A DNA stretch of 64,000 nt from Polyporus tsugae (lineage: Eukaryota > Basidiomycota > Agaricomycetes > Polyporales > Polyporaceae), in assembly GCA_024305745.1 (NCBI GenBank), contig JAHRBS010000002.1, positions 806,001 to 870,000 on the forward strand, in the 5' to 3' direction. The notes under the pieces are model-generated. The model saw only the letters and a list, made by a program, of their open reading frames with translations, made no database searches and was not told where the DNA came from. Positions 1 to 11,762 of this stretch are shown here, piece by piece. A program made the translations under genes and the position numbers. Position 1 is the stretch's first letter. The number at the start of each line of letters is the position of its first letter.

Positions 1-513
1 ATGCATGCATGCATACGTTTGGACCCGGGCTTCGAATTCGCACACCGGAAGTCTTGTGTAGGGTGTAGATTATAAATATCGCGGTTGTGCTTTGTATAAA
101 TATATACCGCTGTGGAGGTATCTGCGCGTGAGAGCGTTGGCCAAGTAATGGTAGTTTCCAGTTGCTTGTTGGAAGCGAGTCGACAGATACGGAGGTAAAG
201 GAGCAATATGTCAGATTTACCTCCGGCCACGGGCTGAGATCTGAGATCTGGGATTTGCTTTCATAAGTATCGAGCTGTCGATAGTGCCATATCCAATTGT
301 GTAAATAAAGTTGGAGGATCTATACTTTGCCAAGAGCCCTCCCTGAACACAACATACACCGTACGCCTTCACGAAACTCGAACACCACGACCCATACCCC
401 TAGAGGTCTGTTGCTTGAATCGGGAGGTTCAGGTCGAGACTAAGTAACACACTGACCTACTGTGAAACCCAGGTGTGGGACTCGGGTTACTTAGTCCCTT
501 CAAGTTGGCCAAT
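1..513. other. Left-edge intergenic region
   Basis: No gene is supported here. The window opens with a short ATGC alternation (1-14). Moderately AT-rich sequence follows, with no domain-bearing reading frame. It probably holds the promoter and 5' leader of the F-box gene that starts at 514. Confidence 0.5.
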
Positions 514-2534
514 ATGTCCAAGTCGCTGGAGCCCCCCGTCCAGGATGAGTTCCCACTTCTGCATCTCTTGGAACTGGTTTCAAGAGAACAGCTTCTTGAG
601 GATATCTCATTGGTTGGTATCAATATTATGCCATTTAGAGATCGCTAATCCTGACCGGATGGACGTGATAGAGTTACCTGACGGAGCAGCAATCCTGCAC
701 AATTGACCGTCACCTAAACCCGGATGACGCTACGGTCCTCAGGACCTTGAAGCCTGAAGACGTCCAGAACTGGTGTCTCTCCCGGATCGCTGACTATCAT
801 GCTCCCATCAGGGCTGTTCGAGCCCAACCTGACTTGGTCCTTTACAACGGGTCCCTCCACGGGTTTGTCATCCGACACAAATCCCATATACGTGCGCTCC
901 GTTCGGTATACAACGGTGCAGTTCCCATCCACCGCCGCCTTCCCCCTGAAATTCTCCTGGAAGTCTTCGCTAACTTCCACCACGACGGGACGCGCCGGGG
1001 ACATGCTGCCTTTCGGGTCTGTCATTACTGGCGTACCTTGCTGCAGCGTACGCCTCAATTGTGGCAGGCTCTCCTCAGCCTGGAGTTCTCGGTCAGATGG
1101 GACCCGCAATGGAAAGTCAACAGATTCGCTGCGGCGTTTTCCAGATCGGCCCCCTTGGACCTCTCGCTCTGTCTACGCGGTATCGATGATGCCACTGTGG
1201 ATGTTCTGGCTGCCTATTCCCATAGGCTCACCTCAATGACATTTCGAACCACAGGACACAGGGACGAGTGGGACACACTTGAACGGTTCCTTCAACTAGA
1301 CATGCCCGTGCTGCAATGCCTCGATGTGCGCAGATCCTTCTCCGGGAAAGTTACGCGAACCAGCGCCGCCCGCTTCTTTGCGTTCCCCCACCTCCAAAGG
1401 CTTCGCCTCGCAAACACCTGTCTTGTACCGCTGGAGACACCACACATCTCACTGAAACATCTCGAGCTGCGTGACTGCCTGGGGTGCGTTGCTCCCAATG
1501 CCCTTTTCCTTGTCAAAGTTGCAATAGATCTGCATACTCTCCTCGCCACCATCAGGAACTGCCCCAACTTGGAGACCCTCTGCGTCGCAGGCCCCTTGCG
1601 GCCGAACACCTGGCCAGACCCGGAGTCGCCTGTCGACGTCCCCCGATTACGCCATCTCACCCTCCAGCTTCCACCCGATTCCACACTCGCCTTGCTCTCG
1701 TGCTTCATTCTCCCTCTGACGACAGTCCTCGACCTCGAGCCACTTCTGGTAAACGATGTCCCGCTCCCGCTGTCCACCAGTATAATCACACCCCTCCACC
1801 GGCCGCCTGTTGCGGAGGTCACCATACACCTGAAGTCCACCGACACCAAACACGACGCCAAAAACGCCGCAACTTGGGAGGCGCAGGGAGATGGAAGCCG
1901 GCCTCTCCGCGTGTCCACTACTCACTTTTACAATTTAAAGTCTCCCCACGCCACCCTTGCGCAAACAAGCCAGGTCCTAGCCATCTTCGCACCCGGGACG
2001 GCCGTCACATCCCTGACGATCACCAGCGGTCGCTCCTCGAGACCCGAGGGTCTGTGGACCGCCCTTCTGGCGGGTCTGCCAAGCCTTGAACGCCTGGTGG
2101 TGAAAGGTACCCGTGCTAGGAATTATCCCAGGATCCTTCCGCTGCTCAGCAAGCCGCAAGGGGACGGGGAATGCTTGTGCTCGACCTTGACCAACTTGTC
2201 CGTCCCCTGGGACCCCCAAAGCGACCCCGAAGCGGGGACGGCATTGGTCGCAGAGGGTCCTCAGGCGACGACGGCGTCCGCAAGCGTCGAAGCCAGTAGT
2301 CAGCCGTGGACCAACGAACCGGTTTGGCAGCCGTACTGGTCCACCGCTACGCACGCGTATTGTCGGGTCCTCCAGCACTGTCTTCGCAGCAGAGCAGAGC
2401 ATGGCTGTCGTCCACTGCAAGCCCTCTCCGTCTCCATCTGGAACCGTGGACATGAGGCTGCAGTGGAAGCAATACTGCGCGAAGGCTTGAGGGACTTGGT
2501 CGAAGTGGTATCTGTTGAGCTCCATTCCGAGTAG
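514..2534 (+). CDS. F-box domain protein with LRR-like C-terminal region
   Basis: Two exons, 514-612 and 672-2534, give about 653 residues. The long open frame has no ATG in its first 200 codons and starts to be open only at 672. A 59-nt intron (GTTGGT...CTAAT...TAG) joins it in phase to a short ATG exon at 514, and this decided the start. The F-box lies near residues 118-160 (RRLPPEILLEVFANF, then VCHYWR...LW). A leucine-rich region follows with recurrent 'LRHLTL', 'LERLVVKGT' and 'LQCLDVR' stretches, as in the large Agaricomycete F-box families that recruit substrates to SCF ubiquitin ligases through Skp1. The substrate cannot be inferred. The stop lies only 78 bp from the stop of the convergent PLP-homeostasis gene. 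F-box identity is firm; the first exon is an inference. Confidence 0.72.
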
Positions 2535-2612
2535 GGGGTGCGAGTCGGGGAATCGCGACGCTAATGGTGTCCACGGACATGTATTTCAACATTAATACCC
2601 TATAGACATATG

Positions 2613-4022
<1,410 letters not shown>

Positions 4023-6215
4023 ATGCGACTGCTCAATACAGAAACCGGACGATTCGTCGAGATCTTCAAGCCGAGCGAAGTGGAGTATGCAATTCTGTCT
4101 CACACCTGGGATCCCGAAGGCGAACAGACGTTCCAAGACGTCCGTCGTATCCAATCCTCCATTTACTTTCGGATGGAAACCGCGCTTGTCTGGGTCTGGT
4201 TGGAAGTTTGGTGGCGCAGCCTCCTTACCCTCTCATTCCTCGTCATCTTTCTCAGCCGCACTCTGGCGTATATCAAAGGCCCCGCGTCGTCCCTGTTTTT
4301 TCTTGTCGGAAGCTCGCTGCGGTCGGCATTCTCCATCTTGCCCTCCTTACAACCCAGGGTACGACTCCAACAAACAGCCATTCAGCCTCCCGCCTTATAC
4401 CCCACGTTGCTCCCGCTCTACACGCCGGCATTTACAAGGAACGCCCAAGTGTTCCTGGCTAGAAGACTTATCGCCTCTGCCAGGAACATCCGTGCTCGGA
4501 ACTCGCGCTGGTTCTCTCGTCGACTTTCGTTGAAGGTCAGAGAAGCATGCTTCGTCGCGCGCAAATACGGCCACCGTCTCATATGGATCGACTCGTGCTG
4601 CATCAACAAGACAAGCAGCACCGAGCTGTCGGAAGCCATCAACTCGATGTTCACCTGGTACGCTTCCGCGACCGTCTGCTACGCCTTCCTGTCCGACGTG
4701 AAGTCACCGCGCTTCCACAATGAGCGACTCGTCAAACGGTCCCGGATCGGCGAGAGCAAGTGGTTCACCCGCGGCTGGACGCTTCAGGAGCTTATCGCCC
4801 CTCGCACCGTCATCTTCCTCTCCCGCGATTGGCAATTCCTCGGCACGAAGTCCTCTCTATCGGACGTGATTGAGGCGGCCACTGGGATCTCCCGGGAGAT
4901 CTTGGTCCACCAGCTGCCGCTCGACCAGGTTAGCGTCGCGACGCGCATGTCTTGGGCGTCCAAACGGCGAACGACGAGGGTGGAAGACGAGGCCTACTCT
5001 CTCATGGGAATCTTCGATATCAACATGCCGACCCTGTACGGAGAGGGCCGCCGCGCATTCATCCGCCTCCAAGAGGAGATCCTCAAGCGCATACCTGACC
5101 AGAGCGTCTTTGCGTGGGGTTCATTGTACCATGTCGGCCACCTCGTTTCGTACGATGCAAACGTCGTGAATAGGGAGTTCTCTCTGCAAGAACAGGACGC
5201 CTCCTCGTCCAACATCTTCGCGGAGTCGCCCAGATCCTACGCCCAGTGTGGATATGTCTGTGTCCTCGACCATATGACGTTCGCTCGCCGCCTCGGAGTC
5301 CCAGATATGGATGTCCCCAGCTACACATCGACGCCGTTTGGCTTGCGTACTCGCTTACCCCTCCTCCCCGTCGCGCACGTCCTCCCCCCTACCGTCACCG
5401 ACGCACCCCTGCCGTTGCCCGACAATGCATATTTCGTCCTCTTTGCTTGTGAGCTCGGGAACGAGGACGCCGACTCTGGCCTGATCGCAGCCGTATGCAC
5501 TGTGGAAGACCTGGACTCGAGTTTTAGCGTGATGAAGGCATTGAATCTCGCAGTCGGCAGTTCCCCAGACGGAAAGGCTCAGCCGCTTCACCGTTTGGTA
5601 TCCCTGTCTTCCACCCAGGTCAATCGCTGTAGGGAGTATCTACGCACCAAAGTCCTGTACCTGCCCGTCTCCACCACATCCGCGCTGGACACGCACCACG
5701 CCTCGAAGCAACTGTCGTTCGGGGTGCGCCTCGCCCCATGGAGCCGAGTTCTCGTTGAGGACGCAGGCTATGTCGTGTCGTACGACGACGAACATCCCTG
5801 CCGCCAGTGCATCACGCTTTCTGGCGACGCGGAGCGCATCCAGATCAAACTTGGAGCGGGCTGGACGGACGCACGTCTGCAGGACGGCCGACACTGGACC
5901 AAAATCCCCCTGTGGATCACGCACGCCCGCGACCCAGTCATGGGCGGCCCCCCAGCCACGCACCCGACCAGTACTGCCTGTATGCCGATGTCCTCTGAGC
6001 TGTGGATGGGCGACCCCGCGCGGAACCACACGCTGTTCAGGTTCCCGGGCTACCTGGACGCGCCAATGGTCCTGCGCGTCAGCCTGTCGCGTTCGGATCA
6101 CTCGGGGACGTTCCGGTGGGTCGAGCTGGAGGTCTTGCCGGAATCGTTGGAGGATTTCAATAGGACGTCTCCGCCGAGGGCACATGCCGACCTGGGCCTC
6201 GATGATTCTGTATGA
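4023..6215 (+). CDS. HET-domain (heterokaryon incompatibility-like) protein
   Basis: A single open frame of 730 residues from an ATG. HET-domain proteins act in fungal non-self recognition and programmed cell death after cell fusion. All three HET blocks are visible: MRLLNTETGRFV...YAILSHTW at the start, then RLIWIDSCCIN...SEAINSMFTWY near residues 190-215, then FTRGWTLQELIAPRTVIFLS and EDEAYSLMGIFDINMPTLYGEG. A long C-terminal half of unknown function follows, as in Agaricomycete HET proteins. Between blocks one and two lies a linker of over 100 residues with a strongly hydrophobic stretch (around 4170-4280), longer and more hydrophobic than usual. It might be a genuine insert, or it could hide an intron that leaves the frame open. 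No NACHT or other partner domain is encoded next to it. Confidence 0.88.
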   Translation: MRLLNTETGRFVEIFKPSEVEYAILSHTWDPEGEQTFQDVRRIQSSIYFRMETALVWVWLEVWWRSLLTLSFLVIFLSRTLAYIKGPASSLFFLVGSSLRSAFSILPSLQPRVRLQQTAIQPPALYPTLLPLYTPAFTRNAQVFLARRLIASARNIRARNSRWFSRRLSLKVREACFVARKYGHRLIWIDSCCINKTSSTELSEAINSMFTWYASATVCYAFLSDVKSPRFHNERLVKRSRIGESKWFTRGWTLQELIAPRTVIFLSRDWQFLGTKSSLSDVIEAATGISREILVHQLPLDQVSVATRMSWASKRRTTRVEDEAYSLMGIFDINMPTLYGEGRRAFIRLQEEILKRIPDQSVFAWGSLYHVGHLVSYDANVVNREFSLQEQDASSSNIFAESPRSYAQCGYVCVLDHMTFARRLGVPDMDVPSYTSTPFGLRTRLPLLPVAHVLPPTVTDAPLPLPDNAYFVLFACELGNEDADSGLIAAVCTVEDLDSSFSVMKALNLAVGSSPDGKAQPLHRLVSLSSTQVNRCREYLRTKVLYLPVSTTSALDTHHASKQLSFGVRLAPWSRVLVEDAGYVVSYDDEHPCRQCITLSGDAERIQIKLGAGWTDARLQDGRHWTKIPLWITHARDPVMGGPPATHPTSTACMPMSSELWMGDPARNHTLFRFPGYLDAPMVLRVSLSRSDHSGTFRWVELEVLPESLEDFNRTSPPRAHADLGLDDSV

Positions 6216-7883
6216 ATACCCGATACTTATATCTTCGGGACAGGAGCTTCGGGAAGCTAGGCAGTGGGATCTGGGTTTTACGGGTATCTACAGATAGAGC
6301 TTCCAGGTGACCAAGGGTAGCCCAGCGACTGCCATGCCCGAGACACGGTGGCGGATGCCAGCAACTCGACCTTGATATTCTTAACTTGACTCCAGTTCTC
6401 GTTGTGGTCGGCCGGGGCCATATCATCATACTTACAATCATTGTACAATACTGGTTGCATCATGATGAGGCTGAAGGTGAGATATTTTTATTACATATTA
6501 CAGTTATGCGTCACACTTAATGCATGCGCACAGCGACATCATGTACCATATATACCTTACACATCAACATGGAGGAACAAAGGCCTAACATTCTGCAATA
6601 GTAATGAACGCAAAATATGCTCGCAAAGAGCATCAACGTAGAGAAAAATTGGTGTGGAAGAACCACAGCGCAAGAGTAGTCTGAATCGAGTTTCGCGTGG
6701 CATCAAAGTACCGTTAGCGAGCCGCGAAGTGCACTGAAGGACGTCTGTCCCGAAACCCTCCTCGCCATGAAAGACCTCGTCCGTCTCATGTATACACAAG
6801 CCCGGAGGGACGAGGCCCTTGGCAACAGCATATACAAGTGAAGCGACTGCAAATGCAGGGCCACGCGCGTCGAGGCGCGATAGACGCGATAGTCCCGAAG
6901 CAGAGGAGGGAGACAGCGCGCCCGGTCCCCACGACGCTTTCAAGTCGCTGACCCCAAGCCCTCATCGACATCGCCGCAGCTGGCGCCACTGGGGCACTCG
7001 AAGTACGGGCAGAATCTCGGGGCCGCGGTGACAATACTACTATCGTAGTAGCATCGTCGACACGTCGCAAGCGACGCGCGAGGTCAGCGGCGGATATCTG
7101 GTGCGTCGTTGGGTCGTCACAGACGGAACCAACCCGGCTAGAGCCAATCGAAGGGGGACTGGAATGCTCAGACCTTAGCCCGCTCACGAGTACGGATGTG
7201 CCCCCAAGACGAACTTGAGAGCGACATCCTGTTCGGGGTGAGCTTCGCGGCCTTTGCGGTGTGGGGTGGTCATGCACCTCGAGATGGTAGTTGCGTGTTG
7301 GACAGGAGGAAGAAAGCCCGCCTGAGCGAGCAAGCGAATCCTAGTGTCCGCACTTGCCAACTCTCGGTGTGACCGGTGGCTATCGACAACGTGGGGGGCC
7401 CATGGCGGGGCCGTCCGGCGCACGTTGTCAGCCTGCTGCCAACGAAAGACAGCCGAAAGACAGCGACAATGGTGGAGAAAATAAGGAGAGCGTGACCAAC
7501 TTGTTTATATACCCCGTCGGTAATGTTTTGCCACGTGAATCTGGGTCGGTGTTCCTGATGGCGTGATGCGAACGGCGAGTCGGGCGGGAATCGGGACTCG
7601 GGAATCTTGAGTTAGTGAGTCGGCAGAGTCTCATCGGACTCGGAGCGCAGCTGGCATACTTGAAATAATACGTACTACATACATAGTGTAAGTAAGGAGA
7701 GCCAATAGATTCATAACTGGGTTATATAGGCATTACGCAGGTACGTACTATATAGCTGGCATCCATCGCTGCCAAAGGAACGGCCTCTTTGGAGACGATA
7801 ACAAGACGAGCCCCAACACAACCATGCGATCACCTGCGGGAGAATCGCACCGGACTTCCGCCTTCGCTCTTATACCAGAAGCA
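6216..7883. other. Gene-poor region downstream of the HET gene
   Basis: No reading frame here has a recognisable domain, compositional bias typical of a gene, or a plausible chain of introns. The open frames near 6557-7277 on the minus strand are arginine- and serine-rich without family resemblance. I see nothing else supportable. Confidence 0.5.
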
Positions 7884-8060
7884 TTACGGAAGCTTTAAGA
7901 ATGCGTCCAAGAGGTGCGGGAAGTTGGGGGTACCCAGACCAGTACTAGTTTGGAACAGGGTCCCAACCAGGAGCAGCGGAAAGGCGGCCTTGCGTGCCGC
8001 ATCCGGGGTTCGTGCCAATCGTGATGTCGGCGAACGGTCCAGTGATGATCTCGAGGTTTG
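7884..8060 (-). pseudogene. Relic of a sedolisin last exon
   Basis: Reading the minus strand from 8060 down gives DIT.GTNPGCGTQG, then GWDPV, then after a break TGLGTPNF and a short tail ending in LKLP and a stop at 7884-7886. These are the calcium-site and C-terminal motifs of family S53, in the same order as the last exon of the intact gene at 8754. About 10 extra bases after GWDPV shift the frame and bring in a TAG, so the copy cannot encode the complete end. I found no trace of the catalytic Ser exon or earlier exons between 8061 and 8753. It lies in the same orientation as, and just downstream of, the intact sedolisin, suggesting a partial or decayed tandem duplicate. Confidence 0.8.
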
Positions 8061-8753
8061 AAAATTTGATCTTCAGCGAACCCATGCGACGAACGGGCAC
8101 CGCCACCCCGAGTATTATGTGTTATCGAGTCCTCATGACAGCATGTAGAGGGTGTGAGCGAATTACTGTCAGCCTCTAAGCTAGAGAAAGCTGGCTGTAC
8201 ATAAACACTGGAGTTCACATTGTACAGATATACGGGTCTTCCAGCGTATTACGGCACATCGGGCCCCTGATAAAATCGAGTTAGTGGATATACTTATACA
8301 GTAAGAGGCAATAGCGGGACATCACCTTCGCAACATCTGACAGGTAAGTACCATTTGACTCTGAGCAATAAACGTCCAATAAATCGTTGCCACACTGATG
8401 CGCGCTTAGCCTAGTACAACATACAACGCGTAGCGCGATCATCCTCGTGAGTCGTGACGGCCACCCGTTTTAGCTGGCACCCACAACCGTCTCCGAGTCT
8501 GAGTCGCAGGCGGCTCAACATGTCGTACAGTAAACCAGAATAGACCAATCTGTCCTGGCCTTCCTTGCCTCAATGCCCAGTCACATCAGCTGCAAAGCTC
8601 TACAACAATTGCATCCGAGTCCGCAAACGAGTGCCGTTCCGTTGAGCATAGGAAGTCTTCGTGAAGCCCTGAGTTAAAGGAGCCGTTGATCACCATTATC
8701 CCGTCCGTGAACCCTAAGCTACATCCAACAACAGGGGGGGAAGAGGAGGACTG
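8061..8753. other. Spacer between sedolisin relic and intact sedolisin
   Basis: No gene. If a full tandem copy once stood here, its earlier exons have been lost or have decayed beyond recognition by eye. Confidence 0.45.
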
Positions 8754-11172
8754 TCAAGGGAGAAAAAGGAAGTTATCTAGCAAACGCTCAAAGTTCGGCG
8801 TGCCCAAACCGGTGACGGGATCCCAACCGGGCGCTGCTCGAAAGCCCTGTGTCCCACAACCAGGGTTCGAACCATTCGTCACGTCATTGAAGGATCCGAC
8901 GAACCGGGGCGAGTAAAGCTGTGATCAGCCAATGAAAATTTGTCGAAATGGCAGATGAGATGCTGAGGATGAACGTGAAAAAAGCGTCAAAGGTTAACAT
9001 ACCGCAGGGTTGATCCAGCCTACAGGCCTTTTGCCTATTGCGATACGAACATCGTTGATGGCAGCGATGAGGGAGGCGAAGATAGGAGCCGAGGCGGACG
9101 TTCCGTTAAGGTGCTCAAAGTGCCCGTTGACTACGGTTACGATGGGCCCCCTGTACCGTCGGACGTGTCAACAAGCGAACGGCTTTCGCATATTCAATCG
9201 CTGAAGGAAACGTCACGCACCCATTGGCTGACACATCAGGAAAAGCCCTGCCAGACCTGTTGAAGATATTCGAGCCGTAGGGAGGAGCGAAGTGCTTCAG
9301 GTAGTTAGACACGGCTGCGTGCTGGAAACGCGGCTGGGTGAAGATGTTGGAAAAACCGCCACCAGAAGGGAAGTCGAAGGTGGCAGTTTCCACATCGTAT
9401 ACCTTGAAAAGACGGACAACATTAGCCTGACATTCGTAGGCTATCGGAGAAGGTCCACGTACTGATTTTCCGGGGCTGACTTGTGTCCCACCTACTGCGG
9501 TGACATAGGGACAGGATGCGGGAAAGGCCCCAACGAAAGCTCCGTTTGAGTTGGATAGATTTCCGTTGACGAGACACTGAGTGGAGAAATTAAGTGTCCT
9601 CCACGCAACCCCCACATCTCCTGAGGAGGCAATAAATGTTATACCCGTAAGGCTGAGCTGTGCAGTATCGGACTGTGAGCACGACAGTTCTGTCACCACC
9701 ACTGTATCGAACAAACCTTCCCAAGCTCGGCGCACTCCCTCTGGAGGACAGGGGCGATTACGGAATCCTGGATATCGGGGGCGGCAGCGTAGGATATAGA
9801 AAGGACATTGGCCCTCGGTACATCACCGCAATCTTTCAGTCCTGGACGAAGAATTAGCCAGGCAAATGATCGAGCACGGGCCCGTAAGGTTACCCAGTTT
9901 TATCACGTCTTTATTGGAACAATATGACGCGTCCCACGCCCCCAAAAGTTTGTCGGCTGAAATTAAGATGTCCCCACTGAGAAGGTGCACAACCGGCATA
10001 AAAGAAGTACGACTTTACCGATGAGTGGATCAGAGATTGAAGTGTCTGTCTGGTACAATAGCACTTCTTGCTCGTGACTCAGCAAGCCCATCATCAATTC
10101 GAGATCCAATGACGCCTCGACGTAGTCGTCAACATTGGTATCTGACCGGTTGAGATGGCCTGTGCGATGAACAGATTAGTACGCAAGCGACGCACATAGC
10201 ATTTGCGACAAGATCGAATGCTCACCCCCGGCGATGCTGATGAGTTTGGGCCGGTGACCGACCCGATTCGGCGCGAACTTCTTGAAGAACTTATCAAGGT
10301 CCTCGGGGTGGTAATAATTCATCCCGAACTCGGCTGTGGACCACGGCACCATGATCAGACCGGGATGGAAAGGAGCGCCGAGCCGGTGCATTGCACTCAC
10401 CGACGCCGACAGTATTTTTATGCGGAGCAAGAAGCTCGTAGTCGAAGCGGTACAAGGCGCGTAAGCATTCGAGCGTCACGGCCTCGTCGCAGTGCCCTAG
10501 ACCTTCGTATATTGAGGACTCCTAGAAGTGAATAGATCGTCAGTCCACCCAGCGGACGAAGGGCTCGCACTCGCAACTGACCTCGATTGCAACGCCCTGA
10601 ACCGCACGCGGTCTCCTAGCGGACGGCCGAGTATCGTCTCTGGCCGCCAAGCGCCGCTTTCCACGCATGAGCGTGGGCCAAACGAAGTCGACGTGCTCGG
10701 ATACGTGGGGAGGGAAGTTGTGCCCCTCGTGGCAACCAATGCGTTCGCTGCCGTCATCGTTCCAGCGATACACGTTGTACTCGGTGTCGAATATTCTCTC
10801 CGCTTCTGCCGCGGTGGTATTAAGGTTTATGACGTCCCGGCCAGGAGACAGACCGACACTGTGGGAATCCAGGCCAAGTTCGTTCGAGAGCCACGAGGTC
10901 ACGACCTCGACGGATTCCTGCCGAGGACTGAAGGTGTCCAAGACTTGCGCAGGTGTCCAGTGCCGCCCGTAGTTGGGTGACTGAGGGTCAGCGACGTCGA
11001 GAAGGTAGGCATCGAGGTTCTGCAAGTTTGACTGGACGAGAGAGATTCGGACCAACACGTCGGTGTTGGGCACCGCACGACGATGCAGGGTCCAGCCAGC
11101 AGGGACGGGACGCGGATTAGCGAGGGCTACAGCCGCGAGCTTGGCAAGAAACATGCCATAGCACAGATGCAT
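8754..11172 (-). CDS. Sedolisin-family secreted serine peptidase (S53), paralogue 1
   Basis: Ten exons: 11172-10582, 10521-10401, 10333-10226, 10159-10019, 9956-9894, 9841-9717, 9657-9463, 9402-9221, 9150-9003, 8918-8754. All phases close, giving 612 residues. Sedolisins are acid-active, secreted tripeptidyl- or endopeptidases. A signal-peptide-like start precedes a pro-kumamolisin propeptide (SLVQSNLQNLDAYLLDVADP, SPNYGRHWT). The catalytic Glu and Asp lie in VEASLD (exon 4) and the catalytic Ser in GTSASAP (exon 9). The oxyanion Asp is likely in SSGDVGV (exon 7). The C-terminal calcium-site block has NPGCGTQGF...GWDPVTGLGTPNF. The ATG at 11172 is the one directly before the hydrophobic leader. 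The paralogue at 48962 shares exon lengths 108, 125, 148 and 165. Intron 9403-9462 is present only here. Confidence 0.92.
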
Positions 11173-11762
11173 GGTGGAACGAGGGCGATTGGGGGAAATG
11201 GTCCCAGAGTAGAGCTGCGTTGGGTCAAGCTCGATCGGGTGCTTATATGTACTGGCCACGGGCAGTGCTCCAGGCCTCAGGAACGAATGCGATTCTCGCG
11301 CAGAAGATGGAAGATGACGGGGCTTCGCTGCAGCACAGCTGCACAAGGGAATCGAAGGTTAATTGCGCCGAGGAACGACAAAAGAAAGTCAATGGATTGA
11401 ATAGATGTTACGCACGACAGCGACGAACCTGATGTTACCGGGATTGATCAGTCCCATAGCTGCTGCCCGATCCGGACCCCGACACCGTCGCCTCGGGCAA
11501 AATCAAGACGGTTGTGGTCGTGATACTCCCATGTCAATGGCCTCCTCGGCGAAGCATTACCCGTCCGTGAGAGTCTTCTTTACAGCACCGGAAAACTCGA
11601 AGTACCTGCCACAGGCTGCCAGAGGAGAAGAAGCTCAAACACGGATGAAAATCAACCCGTTGACAGGCAGTCTGATATGTTGCACAATGCGAATCTCCCA
11701 AGACTGGTTGGGGATAGGTGCGAAACAACGTGCATAGTAGACAATATAGATAATTACGAAAG
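11173..11762. other. Intergenic region upstream of sedolisin 1
   Basis: About 590 bp between the start of sedolisin 1 and the end of the YIPF6-type gene, both on the minus strand. It contains the sedolisin promoter, including the TATAAG element listed separately, and no supportable gene. Confidence 0.5.
11242..11247 (-). promoter_or_regulatory. TATAAG element of sedolisin 1
   Basis: TATAAG on the minus strand, about 70 bp before the ATG at 11172. The paralogue has the same hexamer about 60 bp before its ATG, so it is a good TATA-box candidate. Confidence 0.5.

Noticed and set aside
747..749. F-box protein starting at codon 747
   Set aside because: This codon is TTG. The frame is open upstream to 672 and joins in phase to an ATG exon at 514, so the start was moved.
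8866..8880. GGGTTCGAACC-like element resembling a tRNA B box
   Set aside because: It lies inside the last exon of sedolisin 1, where it encodes part of GSNPGC on the other strand.
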